The notes under the pieces: generated by a model
What the model saw: only the letters and a program-made list of their open reading frames with translations
Database searches by the model: none
What the model was told of the DNA's origin: nothing
Shown here: piece after piece, positions 4,908 through 9,775 of the stretch
How the letters are laid out: every line of letters starts with the position of its first letter
Numbering within the stretch: position 1 is the stretch's first letter
Made by a program: the position numbers and the translations under genes
Origin: Caryophanales bacterium UBA3631
GTDB taxonomy: Bacteria > Bacillota_I > Bacilli_A > RF39 > UBA660
Reading direction: 5' to 3'
DNA length: 9,775 nucleotides
Assembly (NCBI GenBank): GCA_002374055.1
Contig: DFLA01000019.1
Location: 1 to 9,775, forward strand

Positions 4908-5093
4908 ATGGAAAAATTCGATCAAACAAAATATATTATGGACTACAGAAAAAAACACAAAGCACAGTTTAATGTAGATCTTAATATTGAAGAAAAAGAA
5001 GAATTGGAATTACTACTCAAAAAACATGGACTAACAAAAGCCCAATTTTTAAGGAACGCAATTAATGATCTAAAGCAACAAAAAAAGAACTAG
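4908..5093 (+). CDS. Small ribbon-helix-helix-like DNA-binding protein
   Basis: 61 aa, strongly charged. After a basic N-terminus (MEKFDQTKYIMDYRKKHK), residues 20-27 (QFNVDLNI) can form the antiparallel DNA-reading strand, EEKEELELLLKKHG the first helix, and TKAQFLRNAINDLKQQ the second, the order of the ribbon-helix-helix (Arc/CopG/ParD) fold. Such proteins bind palindromic operators as dimers, often their own promoter; a 22-bp palindrome lies in the promoter at 4700. There is no ribosome binding site before the ATG, so translation may depend on the upstream 33-aa ORF or on RNA structure. The stop codon lies within the terminator at 5088-5110. It may be the repressor of module A, the antitoxin or copy-control-like component, or a prophage regulator; the fold call is from pattern only. 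Confidence 0.75.
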   Translation: MEKFDQTKYIMDYRKKHKAQFNVDLNIEEKEELELLLKKHGLTKAQFLRNAINDLKQQKKN

Positions 5094-5114
5094 CCGAAGC
5101 TAGTTTTTTTATTC
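5078..5114. repeat. 37-bp direct repeat, left copy
   Basis: This copy begins in ACAAAAAAAG and ends TTTATTC, and carries the AACTAGC/GCTAGTT hairpin. The right copy at 5600-5637 differs by one substitution in the loop (G5096 versus A5618) and one extra T. It encodes the C-terminal residues and stop of the ribbon-helix-helix protein. Confidence 0.8.
5088..5110 (+). terminator. Terminator of module A
   Basis: AACTAGC (5088-5094) and GCTAGTT (5099-5105) form a 7-bp stem with a CGAA tetraloop followed by a T7 tract. It ends the ribbon-helix-helix transcript. An A-run precedes the stem, so it may also act on the minus strand. Confidence 0.85.
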
Positions 5115-5150
5115 ATTTTATCGTTGCAAAAAAATTGTCATAAAATGATA

Positions 5151-5179
5151 TTGACTTAACTTAAAATAAATAATATAAT
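5151..5179 (+). promoter_or_regulatory. Promoter of the short mRNA of module B
   Basis: TTGACT (5151-5156), a 17-bp spacer and a perfect TATAAT (5174-5179). The start is predicted near 5186, giving an RNA of about 258 nt to the terminator at 5397-5443. Confidence 0.8.
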
Positions 5180-5209
5180 TTTTAACAGAGATATATTCTA
5201 ATAGGTGTG

Positions 5210-5235
5210 CCTCCACGAACTTATATGTTTGGAGG
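5210..5235 (+). other. Hairpin covering the ribosome binding site of the module B ORF
   Basis: CCTCCA (5210-5215) pairs with TGGAGG (5230-5235), and AAC (5218-5220) with GTT (5227-5229), around a TTATAT loop. The first copy of the ribosome binding site (GGAGG) is buried, while a second overlapping GGAGGTG (5234-5240) is partly free. An anti-ribosome-binding-site hairpin is typical of type I toxin mRNAs. Confidence 0.65.
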
Positions 5236-5245
5236 AGGTGGTTAG

Positions 5246-5299
5246 ATGAAGCAGGCATATATTTTACTTTTTTCATCATTTAGGTGGAATACTTTTTAA
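5246..5299 (+). CDS. Putative type I toxin-like peptide, 17 codons
   Basis: The ATG at 5246 lies 5 nt after GGAGGTG, the best ribosome binding site of the noncoding region, and reads MKQAYILLFSSFRWNTF before TAA. The peptide is hydrophobic and aromatic with two basic residues, near the size of Ibs-type toxins (18-19 aa). Right at its end, in the -1 frame, an open frame from a GTG at 5284 to a stop at 5376 reads VEYFLIIYLILDKVHK and continues amphipathic to LEKNKHL, which looks like a membrane helix with a charged tail. A -1 slip on the T5 run before the stop would join them into a 43-aa protein. Thus the gene may be a 17-aa peptide, a programmed-frameshift product, or a damaged toxin gene. 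The family is not recognised. Confidence 0.4.
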   Translation: MKQAYILLFSSFRWNTF

Positions 5300-5356
5300 T
5301 AATATATTTAATATTAGACAAAGTACATAAAATTATCGAAGCTCTTACTAACTTAG

Positions 5357-5384
5357 AAAAAAATAAGCACCTATAATTAGGTGC
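5357..5384 (-). terminator. Terminator of the module B antisense RNA
   Basis: GCACCTA (5367-5373) and TAGGTGC (5378-5384) form a perfect 7-bp stem with a 4-nt loop. Reading the minus strand the stem is followed by TTATTTTTTT (5357-5366). The plus-strand side has no T-tract, so termination is leftward only. Confidence 0.8.
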
Positions 5385-5396
5385 ACTCAAAATTTT

Positions 5397-5443
5397 AAAG
5401 TGGAGATACATCTAAAACCAAATAGAATATATCTCGCTTTTTT
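5397..5443 (+). terminator. Terminator of the module B mRNA
   Basis: AAAGT(G)GAGATA (5397-5408) pairs with TATCTCGCTTT (5430-5440), 11 bp with one bulge and one G-U pair, with an inner TCTA/TAGA extension, followed by T6 (5438-5443). It defines the 3' end of the short mRNA. Confidence 0.7.
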
Positions 5444-5497
5444 ATATTATGCAAATCTTTGCAAATAATGTATGGACTTATCATATCCTACAATATA

Positions 5498-5526
5498 ATT
5501 ATAAAATGCAAGAATTGATTTGTCAA
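5498..5526 (-). promoter_or_regulatory. Consensus promoter of the module B antisense RNA
   Basis: Minus strand: perfect TTGACA (5521-5526), 17-bp spacer, perfect TATAAT (5498-5503). It is better than the mRNA promoter, which has one -35 mismatch, as expected if the antitoxin RNA must be in excess. Confidence 0.85.
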
Positions 5527-5545
5527 CAGTATTTTGATTCGCATG

Positions 5546-5581
5546 TGTAAAATATTTTACAACTTTTTTTTTATTTGTCAA
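5546..5581 (-). promoter_or_regulatory. Second minus-strand promoter overlapped by a perfect 16-bp palindrome
   Basis: TTGACA (5576-5581) is 16 bp from TAAAAT (5554-5559) on the minus strand. The palindrome TGTAAAATATTTTACA (5546-5561) covers the -10 and predicted start, so a dimeric regulator could switch this promoter. It would extend the antisense RNA by about 56 nt. I cannot assign the palindrome to a known regulator. Confidence 0.5.
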
Positions 5582-5599
5582 CAAAAATAACATATTTTG

Positions 5600-5637
5600 A
5601 CAAAAAAAGAACTAGCCAAAGCTAGTTTTTTTTATTC
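5600..5637. repeat. 37-bp direct repeat, right copy
   Basis: Near-identical to 5078-5114, spaced by 522 bp. This copy overlaps the stop codon of the endolysin (5632-5634) and serves as its terminator, while the left copy overlaps the stop of the ribbon-helix-helix gene. The two copies bracket module B exactly. Confidence 0.8.
5602..5633. terminator. Terminator at the end of the phage late genes
   Basis: AACTAGC (5610-5616) and GCTAGTT (5621-5627) form a 7-bp stem with a four-base loop, A7 (5602-5608) on one side and T8 (5626-5633) on the other. It works on the minus strand to end the endolysin message and could also stop plus-strand transcripts. Confidence 0.8.
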
Positions 5638-6546
5638 TATTACAATTTCAAATTTAGTAGCAACTACACCTTTTACACCTGCATAACCATCTTGACCATT
5701 AGATGTTTCTGTGTCGTATTGCCAATCATAATCATTAACTTTATATTTGGCCTTTTTGTAAGGTCTAATACTATTTGGAGTGTAAAAATATACTTCTACT
5801 GTCGCAATTGGTTCACCATTACCAGCGCAACCGTTAACTAAGTCATTTATATTATATCCAGTTACCCACGGTAGAATTTTGCCTGTTATTGTAGTGACTC
5901 TATATTTTAAGTACCCAATATCTGTTCTCATTGCTAAATATCTTAAAGCATGGTTTTTATACCCTACATAGTCGTTATTGTTTTTTACTTCAGGCAACCA
6001 ACCGTCCTCTTTTGTATATCCTTGTGCAAATACATTTATAGTATTATCTTTTTGAGGTATTTTAGATTCATTAAGACGTTTTTCTATCATTTTAATAAAT
6101 CTATCCCATCCCATATCTAATGTTCTATGAGGACAGTATTTATCCATATAGTCTTGATGTTTAGTAACTTTATCTATACTCCATCCATATCTTTTAAGGA
6201 TATCTACTATTAATTCTACTGCGTTTTGTTCTGCTTTTATAAATCTTTCTCCACCTGATTTAGAATAACAAATTTCTATTGCGATACCTTCACGGTTTCC
6301 TTTCCCATTTCCATCTCCAGCATGCCAACCGTTTCTGTTTTCGGGTAATCCCTGTACTGCTTCTATATCATCAACTGCGTAATGATAAGATACTTCACTA
6401 TCACCGTGGATCATGTAATTAATTTCTGCGTCTGCACTTGCATCGTTTGCTGTATTATGTACTACTATTCTTGTAGGCTTCATCTCATAAGGGGACTTCC
6501 AATCGTATAAACTTTCTGGAAGTAAATTTTTTCTTATCTTAATCAT
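5632..6546 (-). CDS. Phage endolysin, N-acetylmuramoyl-L-alanine amidase (Amidase_2) with clostridial C-terminal domain
   Basis: 304 aa. It cuts the amide bond between N-acetylmuramic acid and L-alanine in peptidoglycan to release phage progeny. Residues about 20-150 are an Amidase_2 zinc domain: VVHNTA (His30), TKHQDY (His130) and KYCPHR (Cys138) are the zinc ligands, and Glu91 in IAIEICYS is in the catalytic position, spaced just as in PlyL-type enzymes. Residues about 168-304 (NVFAQGYTKEDGWLPEV onward, with WVTGYNINDLVNGCAGNGEP and a TKFEIVIE end) match the wall-targeting C-terminal domain common in Clostridium phage lysins and lysin-like autolysins. There is no signal peptide, so it needs the holin encoded upstream. 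GGAGG lies 6 nt before the ATG, inside the end of the holin gene, and the two genes are 1 nt apart. Intact. Confidence 0.95.
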   Translation of the reverse strand: MIKIRKNLLPESLYDWKSPYEMKPTRIVVHNTANDASADAEINYMIHGDSEVSYHYAVDDIEAVQGLPENRNGWHAGDGNGKGNREGIAIEICYSKSGGERFIKAEQNAVELIVDILKRYGWSIDKVTKHQDYMDKYCPHRTLDMGWDRFIKMIEKRLNESKIPQKDNTINVFAQGYTKEDGWLPEVKNNNDYVGYKNHALRYLAMRTDIGYLKYRVTTITGKILPWVTGYNINDLVNGCAGNGEPIATVEVYFYTPNSIRPYKKAKYKVNDYDWQYDTETSNGQDGYAGVKGVVATKFEIVIE

Positions 6547-6547
6547 A

Positions 6548-7018
6548 TTAATCCTCCTTCTTGTTTTCTTCTTCTGTTGTATTTATTTCTATTTTTGTTT
6601 CTGTCATATGTTTCATTTTTTCAACAAGTGGCATTAAAAAAGACGGCATAGCCACCCCTATATCAATTAAGTTTTCTAATATTGAAATTATTTCATTGCA
6701 TACTAGCCATAGTGTTATAATACAAGCGAATATAGTAGGAAAATCAAATTGTAGTCCTAGATGTTCAATTCCATATGTTACCATTACATCAATCATGAAT
6801 CCTACAATAATTAAAAGATACATACATATCTTTTTTGCTATACCTTTAAAACTTTTATATGATGATATTTTTTCATTTCTATTATTTGCTGCTATTAATC
6901 CAGTTATATAATCTACTATATTAGCTGTTAATAGCAATAATAAAGGTACTGTTAATAGTCCAAAAAGACTAAATAGTGCTCCAAAAATCCCTGTTAAAAA
7001 TAATTTTATTTTATCCAT
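6548..7018 (-). CDS. Phage holin, holin family 4 (TcdE-like)
   Basis: 156 aa, small membrane protein that permeabilises the host membrane to let the endolysin reach the wall. Hydrophobic segments lie at about 7-31, 64-82 and 94-118. The motif NIVDYITGLIAA (33-44) followed by SSYKSFKGIAKK is the hallmark of the toxin-secretion/phage-lysis holin family. The C-terminus is short and charged (TTEEENKKED), as usual for the cytoplasmic tail of holins. AAGAAGG provides the ribosome binding site. It sits directly before the endolysin and 15 nt after the tail appendage gene, the standard lysis cassette order. Confidence 0.92.
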   Translation of the reverse strand: MDKIKLFLTGIFGALFSLFGLLTVPLLLLLTANIVDYITGLIAANNRNEKISSYKSFKGIAKKICMYLLIIVGFMIDVMVTYGIEHLGLQFDFPTIFACIITLWLVCNEIISILENLIDIGVAMPSFLMPLVEKMKHMTETKIEINTTEEENKKED

Positions 7019-7033
7019 TATATTTCCTTCTTT

Positions 7034-8083
7034 CTAATTATTTATTGGTCTATAACCTATTATTCTTGTAATATAGTGTTGATTAGAATTCACTACACTA
7101 ATGCCACTTGTGGCTAATCCTGTTTCTAAATATGTATCAACAGTTATTTTATCTTGACTTATTGTCATTCTTGTTGATTTTAGATAATTAGTAGTGCCAC
7201 CTGCTGGAGTTACACTCATTAGAATAATCTTTTTCCCATTTGGTTCATAAACTTTCAAACTATTAAACTGTCCATCATTATTCTTATAAAATATTTCAAT
7301 ATATTCATAATTTTCAGTACTATCGTTCAATGTTATTGTTTCTTTTGATCCAGTCGAATTATTATATAAAACAATTGAATTCAAACTATCAATTTGTTCT
7401 TTTACTGCATGGACGCTTGGAACATTTTCTGTACTATCACTATCTAAACTATTTTCAATTGTAGGTGTTATTTCTTTATGTTCTGTATAATCAGTTGCAA
7501 CTTCTCCTGGTTCAATTTGGAATGTGTTTTGATCTGATGAACTTGTTCTAATTGAAAATCTTACGTATGCTGCACCAATTGGAATTGTAATAGTGTTAAT
7601 TGCTGTTTGTTGTTGAAAAGAACTTATAAAAGTCTTATTGCTAGAATAAAATTCTGAATATGTTTCATTGCCTACATTTGTTAATCCTTGATATGTATAT
7701 TTTTTTAGCATTTTTACAGGTATATAATCACTTATGCAAAAATTAGAAGCTTCTCTTGTTGTTCCATCTCCATTTAAACAAACACCTTCTGTAATAGTAT
7801 TTTTATTAAATAAATTTCTACATTGTATATCTTCTACATATAAACATCCTGCAGAAGCTAGTCCATTTAATATATTTCTATTTTCTTGTATATCTTGGGT
7901 ATTTTGTTCTATATCCTGTGAATTATCAAATATTCCTTTATCCATTATATTTAAACTTGCAGGATTTATTGGCGTTGCCCCTGAATATTGTGGCTGTACT
8001 GTTGTATGTTTTATTCCATTTATTTCAACATAACCATCTGCAACCTTAGTTCCAGATTGCCATTCAACTCTTTGATATGCCAT
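7034..8083 (-). CDS. Phage tail/baseplate appendage protein (likely receptor-binding)
   Basis: 349 aa. The N-terminus (MAYQRVEWQSGTKVADGYVEINGIKHTTVQPQY...TPINPASLNIMDKGI) is a module found at the start of many Firmicute phage tail appendage proteins and probably attaches it to the baseplate. A short coiled coil follows (about 53-75, NSQDIEQNTQDIQENRNIL). Residues about 88-203 (CRNLFNKNTITEG...SDYIPV...AAYVRFSI...TFQIEPGEVATDYTEH) resemble a carbohydrate-binding beta-sandwich module repeated in phage tail proteins. The C-terminal part (about 236-349, IVLYNNSTGSKETITLNDS...YIEIFYKNN) is the exposed tip type seen in tail fibres. The start overlaps the previous stop by one base (TAATG). It would bind the cell surface; the exact target is unknown. 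Confidence 0.85.
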   Translation of the reverse strand: MAYQRVEWQSGTKVADGYVEINGIKHTTVQPQYSGATPINPASLNIMDKGIFDNSQDIEQNTQDIQENRNILNGLASAGCLYVEDIQCRNLFNKNTITEGVCLNGDGTTREASNFCISDYIPVKMLKKYTYQGLTNVGNETYSEFYSSNKTFISSFQQQTAINTITIPIGAAYVRFSIRTSSSDQNTFQIEPGEVATDYTEHKEITPTIENSLDSDSTENVPSVHAVKEQIDSLNSIVLYNNSTGSKETITLNDSTENYEYIEIFYKNNDGQFNSLKVYEPNGKKIILMSVTPAGGTTNYLKSTRMTISQDKITVDTYLETGLATSGISVVNSNQHYITRIIGYRPINN

Positions 8084-9555
8084 TATTTATCACTCTCCAA
8101 TCTTTTAATTCTTTCTTGAAGTTGTTTTATTTGTTCTTGTTGTTCTTGTATTGCTTTACAACATACAGATATATAAGAATATAGTTCAACACTATCATTT
8201 TCTTTTGATGTGACTTCTTTTGAATAATTAAATTTATCTCCGATTACAAAACCTATATGTTTTTTATCTGTATCTTCGTCTGTTTTCATATTGTATTTAT
8301 ATATATCTATATTTTTTATAATATCTAATGCATTTTCTAGTTTTTCAAAATTCTTTTTTTTACTTTCTAAAGATGTTTGTTGTACAGAATTGCATATTAT
8401 TAATCCGTCATTAGATCTTAATGTTATTGTATTTCCGGCTGAACTATACATTCTAAATCTATCGCCAGGTATAATTTCTATCATATCAGTTGTTGATGTT
8501 CCTCTACATGTTATCTTTCCATTTTCTCCATTTAAAGCAACGCCGTGAAATACTTCACTATCTATTCCTGCATAATCTCCACATATGATATTATGTGTGT
8601 TAATAAGTGATGAATTTATTCCTCCTAATCCAAGAGAAATAACTACATTTCCATATTCATCTAATACATTCAAGCAATTTTTAGGATTTTTAGAATTTAT
8701 TTCTACTCTACCTTTTATTATTTTCGTATTTTCATCAATACCTTGAAGAACTCTTGATATTTGTAATGCATCTAAACTGTTTATGCTTCCATTGCCACTA
8801 TAATCATAAGGCGTATTCATATCTAAACTTCTACTTATGTAGTCATATATAAATGATTTTACTGTTGATAAATCATATTTTGTATAATCGTAAATACCTT
8901 CAATATTATTATAAAATTTTGTGCTATCCATATTGAAGCCACCTATTTCTCCAGAGGTAGCTCTCATATGTCCTTCTTTTGATACACTGAAATCTTTACT
9001 TTCTATAGACATATCATCAACTGTAAGATTAAACGTTTTACCTTTCATATTAATTTTGTCAGCGTCTATTAAAGCTTCGCTTGTATCATCATTTAGTTTT
9101 AATGCTATGTTTGCATGTGTAAATTCTTCTCCGTCTAATTTTTTTGATAGTTTAAGATTAAATTCTTGAGCTGTTAAAACTAATGCCGAATGGAATTCTT
9201 CTGTTTTAGCAAAATGTTTATTCATTTCAACATTTGTTAGGTATTCTATTTTCATATTAAGATAGTCAAAGTTTTGTAAATATACATAGTTAGTACCTTC
9301 AAATAAAGTTATTTCTGGTATATCTAATGTTTGTATATATTCTTCTTGTAATTTAGTTATAATGTCGAATCTATCTATATTACATCTTCTTTTGATAATA
9401 CCTTCTAATTGATTAATATCGTTTAATGTAATAATTAATTCGTCATACACATCATCATAAGAACATAATCTATTCCCAATATTTATTTCATAAGTTTTTA
9501 ATTCATTTGACGGATTAGTTTTAGGCTGTTTATCTATACATAATGTTAGTTTCAT
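8083..9555 (-). CDS. Phage tail protein with dockerin-like motif and C-terminal S74-type chaperone domain
   Basis: 490 aa from the ATG at 9555. The open frame extends 16 codons further, but there it overlaps the end of the preceding tail gene, and AAGGA lies about 10 nt before the 9555 start. An N-terminal region (1-130) lacks clear motifs. Residues about 197-215 (MRATSGEIGGFNMDSTKFYN) are typical of tail spike/baseplate proteins. At about 249-273, YDYSGNGSINSLDALQISRVL is one calcium-loop/dockerin-like unit. Beta-rich repeats follow (280-390). Residues about 395-465 (SLESKKKNFEKLENALDIIKNIDIYKYN and KKHIGFVIGD) match the S74 intramolecular chaperone that trimerises and usually self-cleaves. 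A coiled coil (AIQEQQEQIKQLQERIKRLE) ends the protein, which should form a trimeric tail fibre or spike. Confidence 0.88.
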   Translation of the reverse strand: MKLTLCIDKQPKTNPSNELKTYEINIGNRLCSYDDVYDELIITLNDINQLEGIIKRRCNIDRFDIITKLQEEYIQTLDIPEITLFEGTNYVYLQNFDYLNMKIEYLTNVEMNKHFAKTEEFHSALVLTAQEFNLKLSKKLDGEEFTHANIALKLNDDTSEALIDADKINMKGKTFNLTVDDMSIESKDFSVSKEGHMRATSGEIGGFNMDSTKFYNNIEGIYDYTKYDLSTVKSFIYDYISRSLDMNTPYDYSGNGSINSLDALQISRVLQGIDENTKIIKGRVEINSKNPKNCLNVLDEYGNVVISLGLGGINSSLINTHNIICGDYAGIDSEVFHGVALNGENGKITCRGTSTTDMIEIIPGDRFRMYSSAGNTITLRSNDGLIICNSVQQTSLESKKKNFEKLENALDIIKNIDIYKYNMKTDEDTDKKHIGFVIGDKFNYSKEVTSKENDSVELYSYISVCCKAIQEQQEQIKQLQERIKRLESDK

Positions 9556-9559
9556 AAAA

Positions 9560-9775
9560 TCACAATCCTTCCAAATATAAATCGTCTGATGGGTACAAAT
9601 CATCTGATGGATATAAATAATTTATTATTTCTGTATGTCCTTTTACAGAAAATGATATAGGCTTATATTCTAAGCTATCATCTAATCCTAGTTGATTTGT
9701 TCCTTCTACTGAATTTAAAAAGTTAAGTTTATCTGTAACTTCAAAATGTATTCCATCTTTATCAATACTTCCTAT
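9560..9775 (-). CDS. C-terminal end of a phage tail protein (5' part outside window)
   Basis: The last 71 codons are visible, reading inward from 9775 to a TGA at 9560-9562. The end, DLYPSDDLYPSDDLYLEGL, has a short tandem repeat of DLYPSD that I associate with the C-termini of siphophage tail proteins in Clostridia-type prophages. The gene ends 4 nt before the start of the S74-bearing tail gene. It has no motif for a finer call; it is probably a tail or baseplate component (phage tail endopeptidase/Gp37-like group is possible). Confidence 0.75.
   Translation of the reverse strand: MGSIDKDGIHFEVTDKLNFLNSVEGTNQLGLDDSLEYKPISFSVKGHTEIINYLYPSDDLYPSDDLYLEGL

Larger units (their letters stand above)
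5188..5435 (+). other. 13-nt complementary 5' and 3' ends of the module B mRNA
   Basis: GAGATATATTCTA (5188-5200), 2 nt after the predicted transcription start, is the exact reverse complement of TAGAATATATCTC (5423-5435), which is the 3' arm and loop edge of the terminator hairpin. The terminator 5' arm (GAGATACATCTA, 5403-5414) is an imperfect copy of the 5' end, so the two compete for the same partner. Such 5'-3' closure is known from hok and AapA-type toxin mRNAs. Confidence 0.65.
5357..5491 (-). ncRNA. Candidate antitoxin antisense RNA of module B, about 135 nt
   Basis: Its own consensus promoter (5498-5526) predicts a start near 5491 and a perfect terminator hairpin ends it at 5357. 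It overlaps the last 87 nt of the convergent short mRNA (5186-5443), including that mRNA's terminator. Convergent promoters with 3'-end overlap are the arrangement of TxpA/RatA, BsrG/SR4 and BsrE/SR5. The RNA also contains a short GCAAA/TTTGC hairpin near its 5' end (5450-5463). A 29-codon ORF (5395-5484) exists on this strand but has no usable ribosome binding site. Confidence 0.6.

Noticed and set aside
5225..5245. Six-codon ORF MFGGGG ending in TAGATG at the toxin start (mok-like leader)
   Set aside because: It has no ribosome binding site, and its codons are just the GGAGGAGGTGG ribosome binding site of the next ORF. Coupling is possible but unsupported.
5395..5484. Minus-strand 29-codon ORF (MISPYIICKDLHNIKKRD...) in the module B antisense RNA
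   Set aside because: AGGA is only 2 nt from the ATG and the leader would be about 7 nt; the RNA is better explained as an antisense RNA overlapping a terminator. It is kept as a possibility in the ncRNA entry.
4500..5630. Prophage attachment site or integrase
   Set aside because: The prophage border must be near here, but no integrase gene is present and there is no second genomic copy to compare, so no att core can be named. The 37-bp repeats are reported as repeats only.
9556..9603. N-terminal extension of the S74-bearing tail protein to 9603
   Set aside because: The extra 16 codons overlap the end of the upstream tail gene, and the ATG at 9555 has an AAGGA ribosome binding site and family-like start.
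1..9775. CRISPR array, rRNA, tRNA genes or insertion sequences
   Set aside because: There are no regularly spaced repeats, no tRNA or rRNA-like folds, no transposase frames and no IS ends.

Overview
This is a very AT-rich window, almost certainly from a walled, low-GC Gram-positive bacterium (Bacillota; a gut Clostridia or RF39-like lineage is my best guess). Evidence: heavy use of ATA, TTA and CTA codons, AGGAGG-type ribosome binding sites, consensus sigma-A promoters, a competence/type IV-like pilin, and a cell-wall amidase of clostridial phage type. Nearly all protein genes are on the minus strand.

Left part (1-3615), chromosomal. A partial prepilin gene with an InlB-type repeat runs off the left edge behind its own promoter. 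To its right (upstream on the minus strand) is a compact gene train read from 3571 to 773: a four-helix membrane protein, ribonuclease HII (rnhB), a 72-aa unknown, a glyoxalase-II-like metallo-beta-lactamase-fold hydrolase, and a membrane protein with a C-terminal zinc ribbon. It closes with a rho-independent terminator. A promoter sits just upstream of 3571.

Middle part (3616-5631). A putative HExxH zinc-metallopeptidase gene (3616-4485) has a leader carrying two hairpins, the second a perfect-looking terminator placed just before the ribosome binding site. To its right lie about 1.1 kb that hold little large-protein coding sequence but much regulatory structure. Module A (4700-5110, plus strand) has a consensus promoter with a palindrome in it, a 33-codon ORF covered by a candidate 77-nt antisense RNA, and a 61-aa ribbon-helix-helix-like protein. 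Module B (5151-5526) has a plus-strand short mRNA with sequestered ribosome binding site and tiny ORF, and a convergent minus-strand RNA with its own consensus promoter and terminator that overlaps its 3' end. The mRNA 5' end is perfectly complementary to its 3' end over 13 nt. This layout matches type I toxin-antitoxin loci and is the best candidate for an undescribed system here. Module B lies between two near-identical 37-bp copies of a terminator.

Right part (5632-9775), prophage late genes in normal order on the minus strand: end of a tail gene, an S74-type chaperone-bearing tail protein, a tail appendage protein, a holin, and an amidase endolysin, all tightly packed and ending in a terminator. 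The prophage-chromosome border is therefore probably somewhere between 4500 and 5630. No integrase is in the window, and no att site could be proven.
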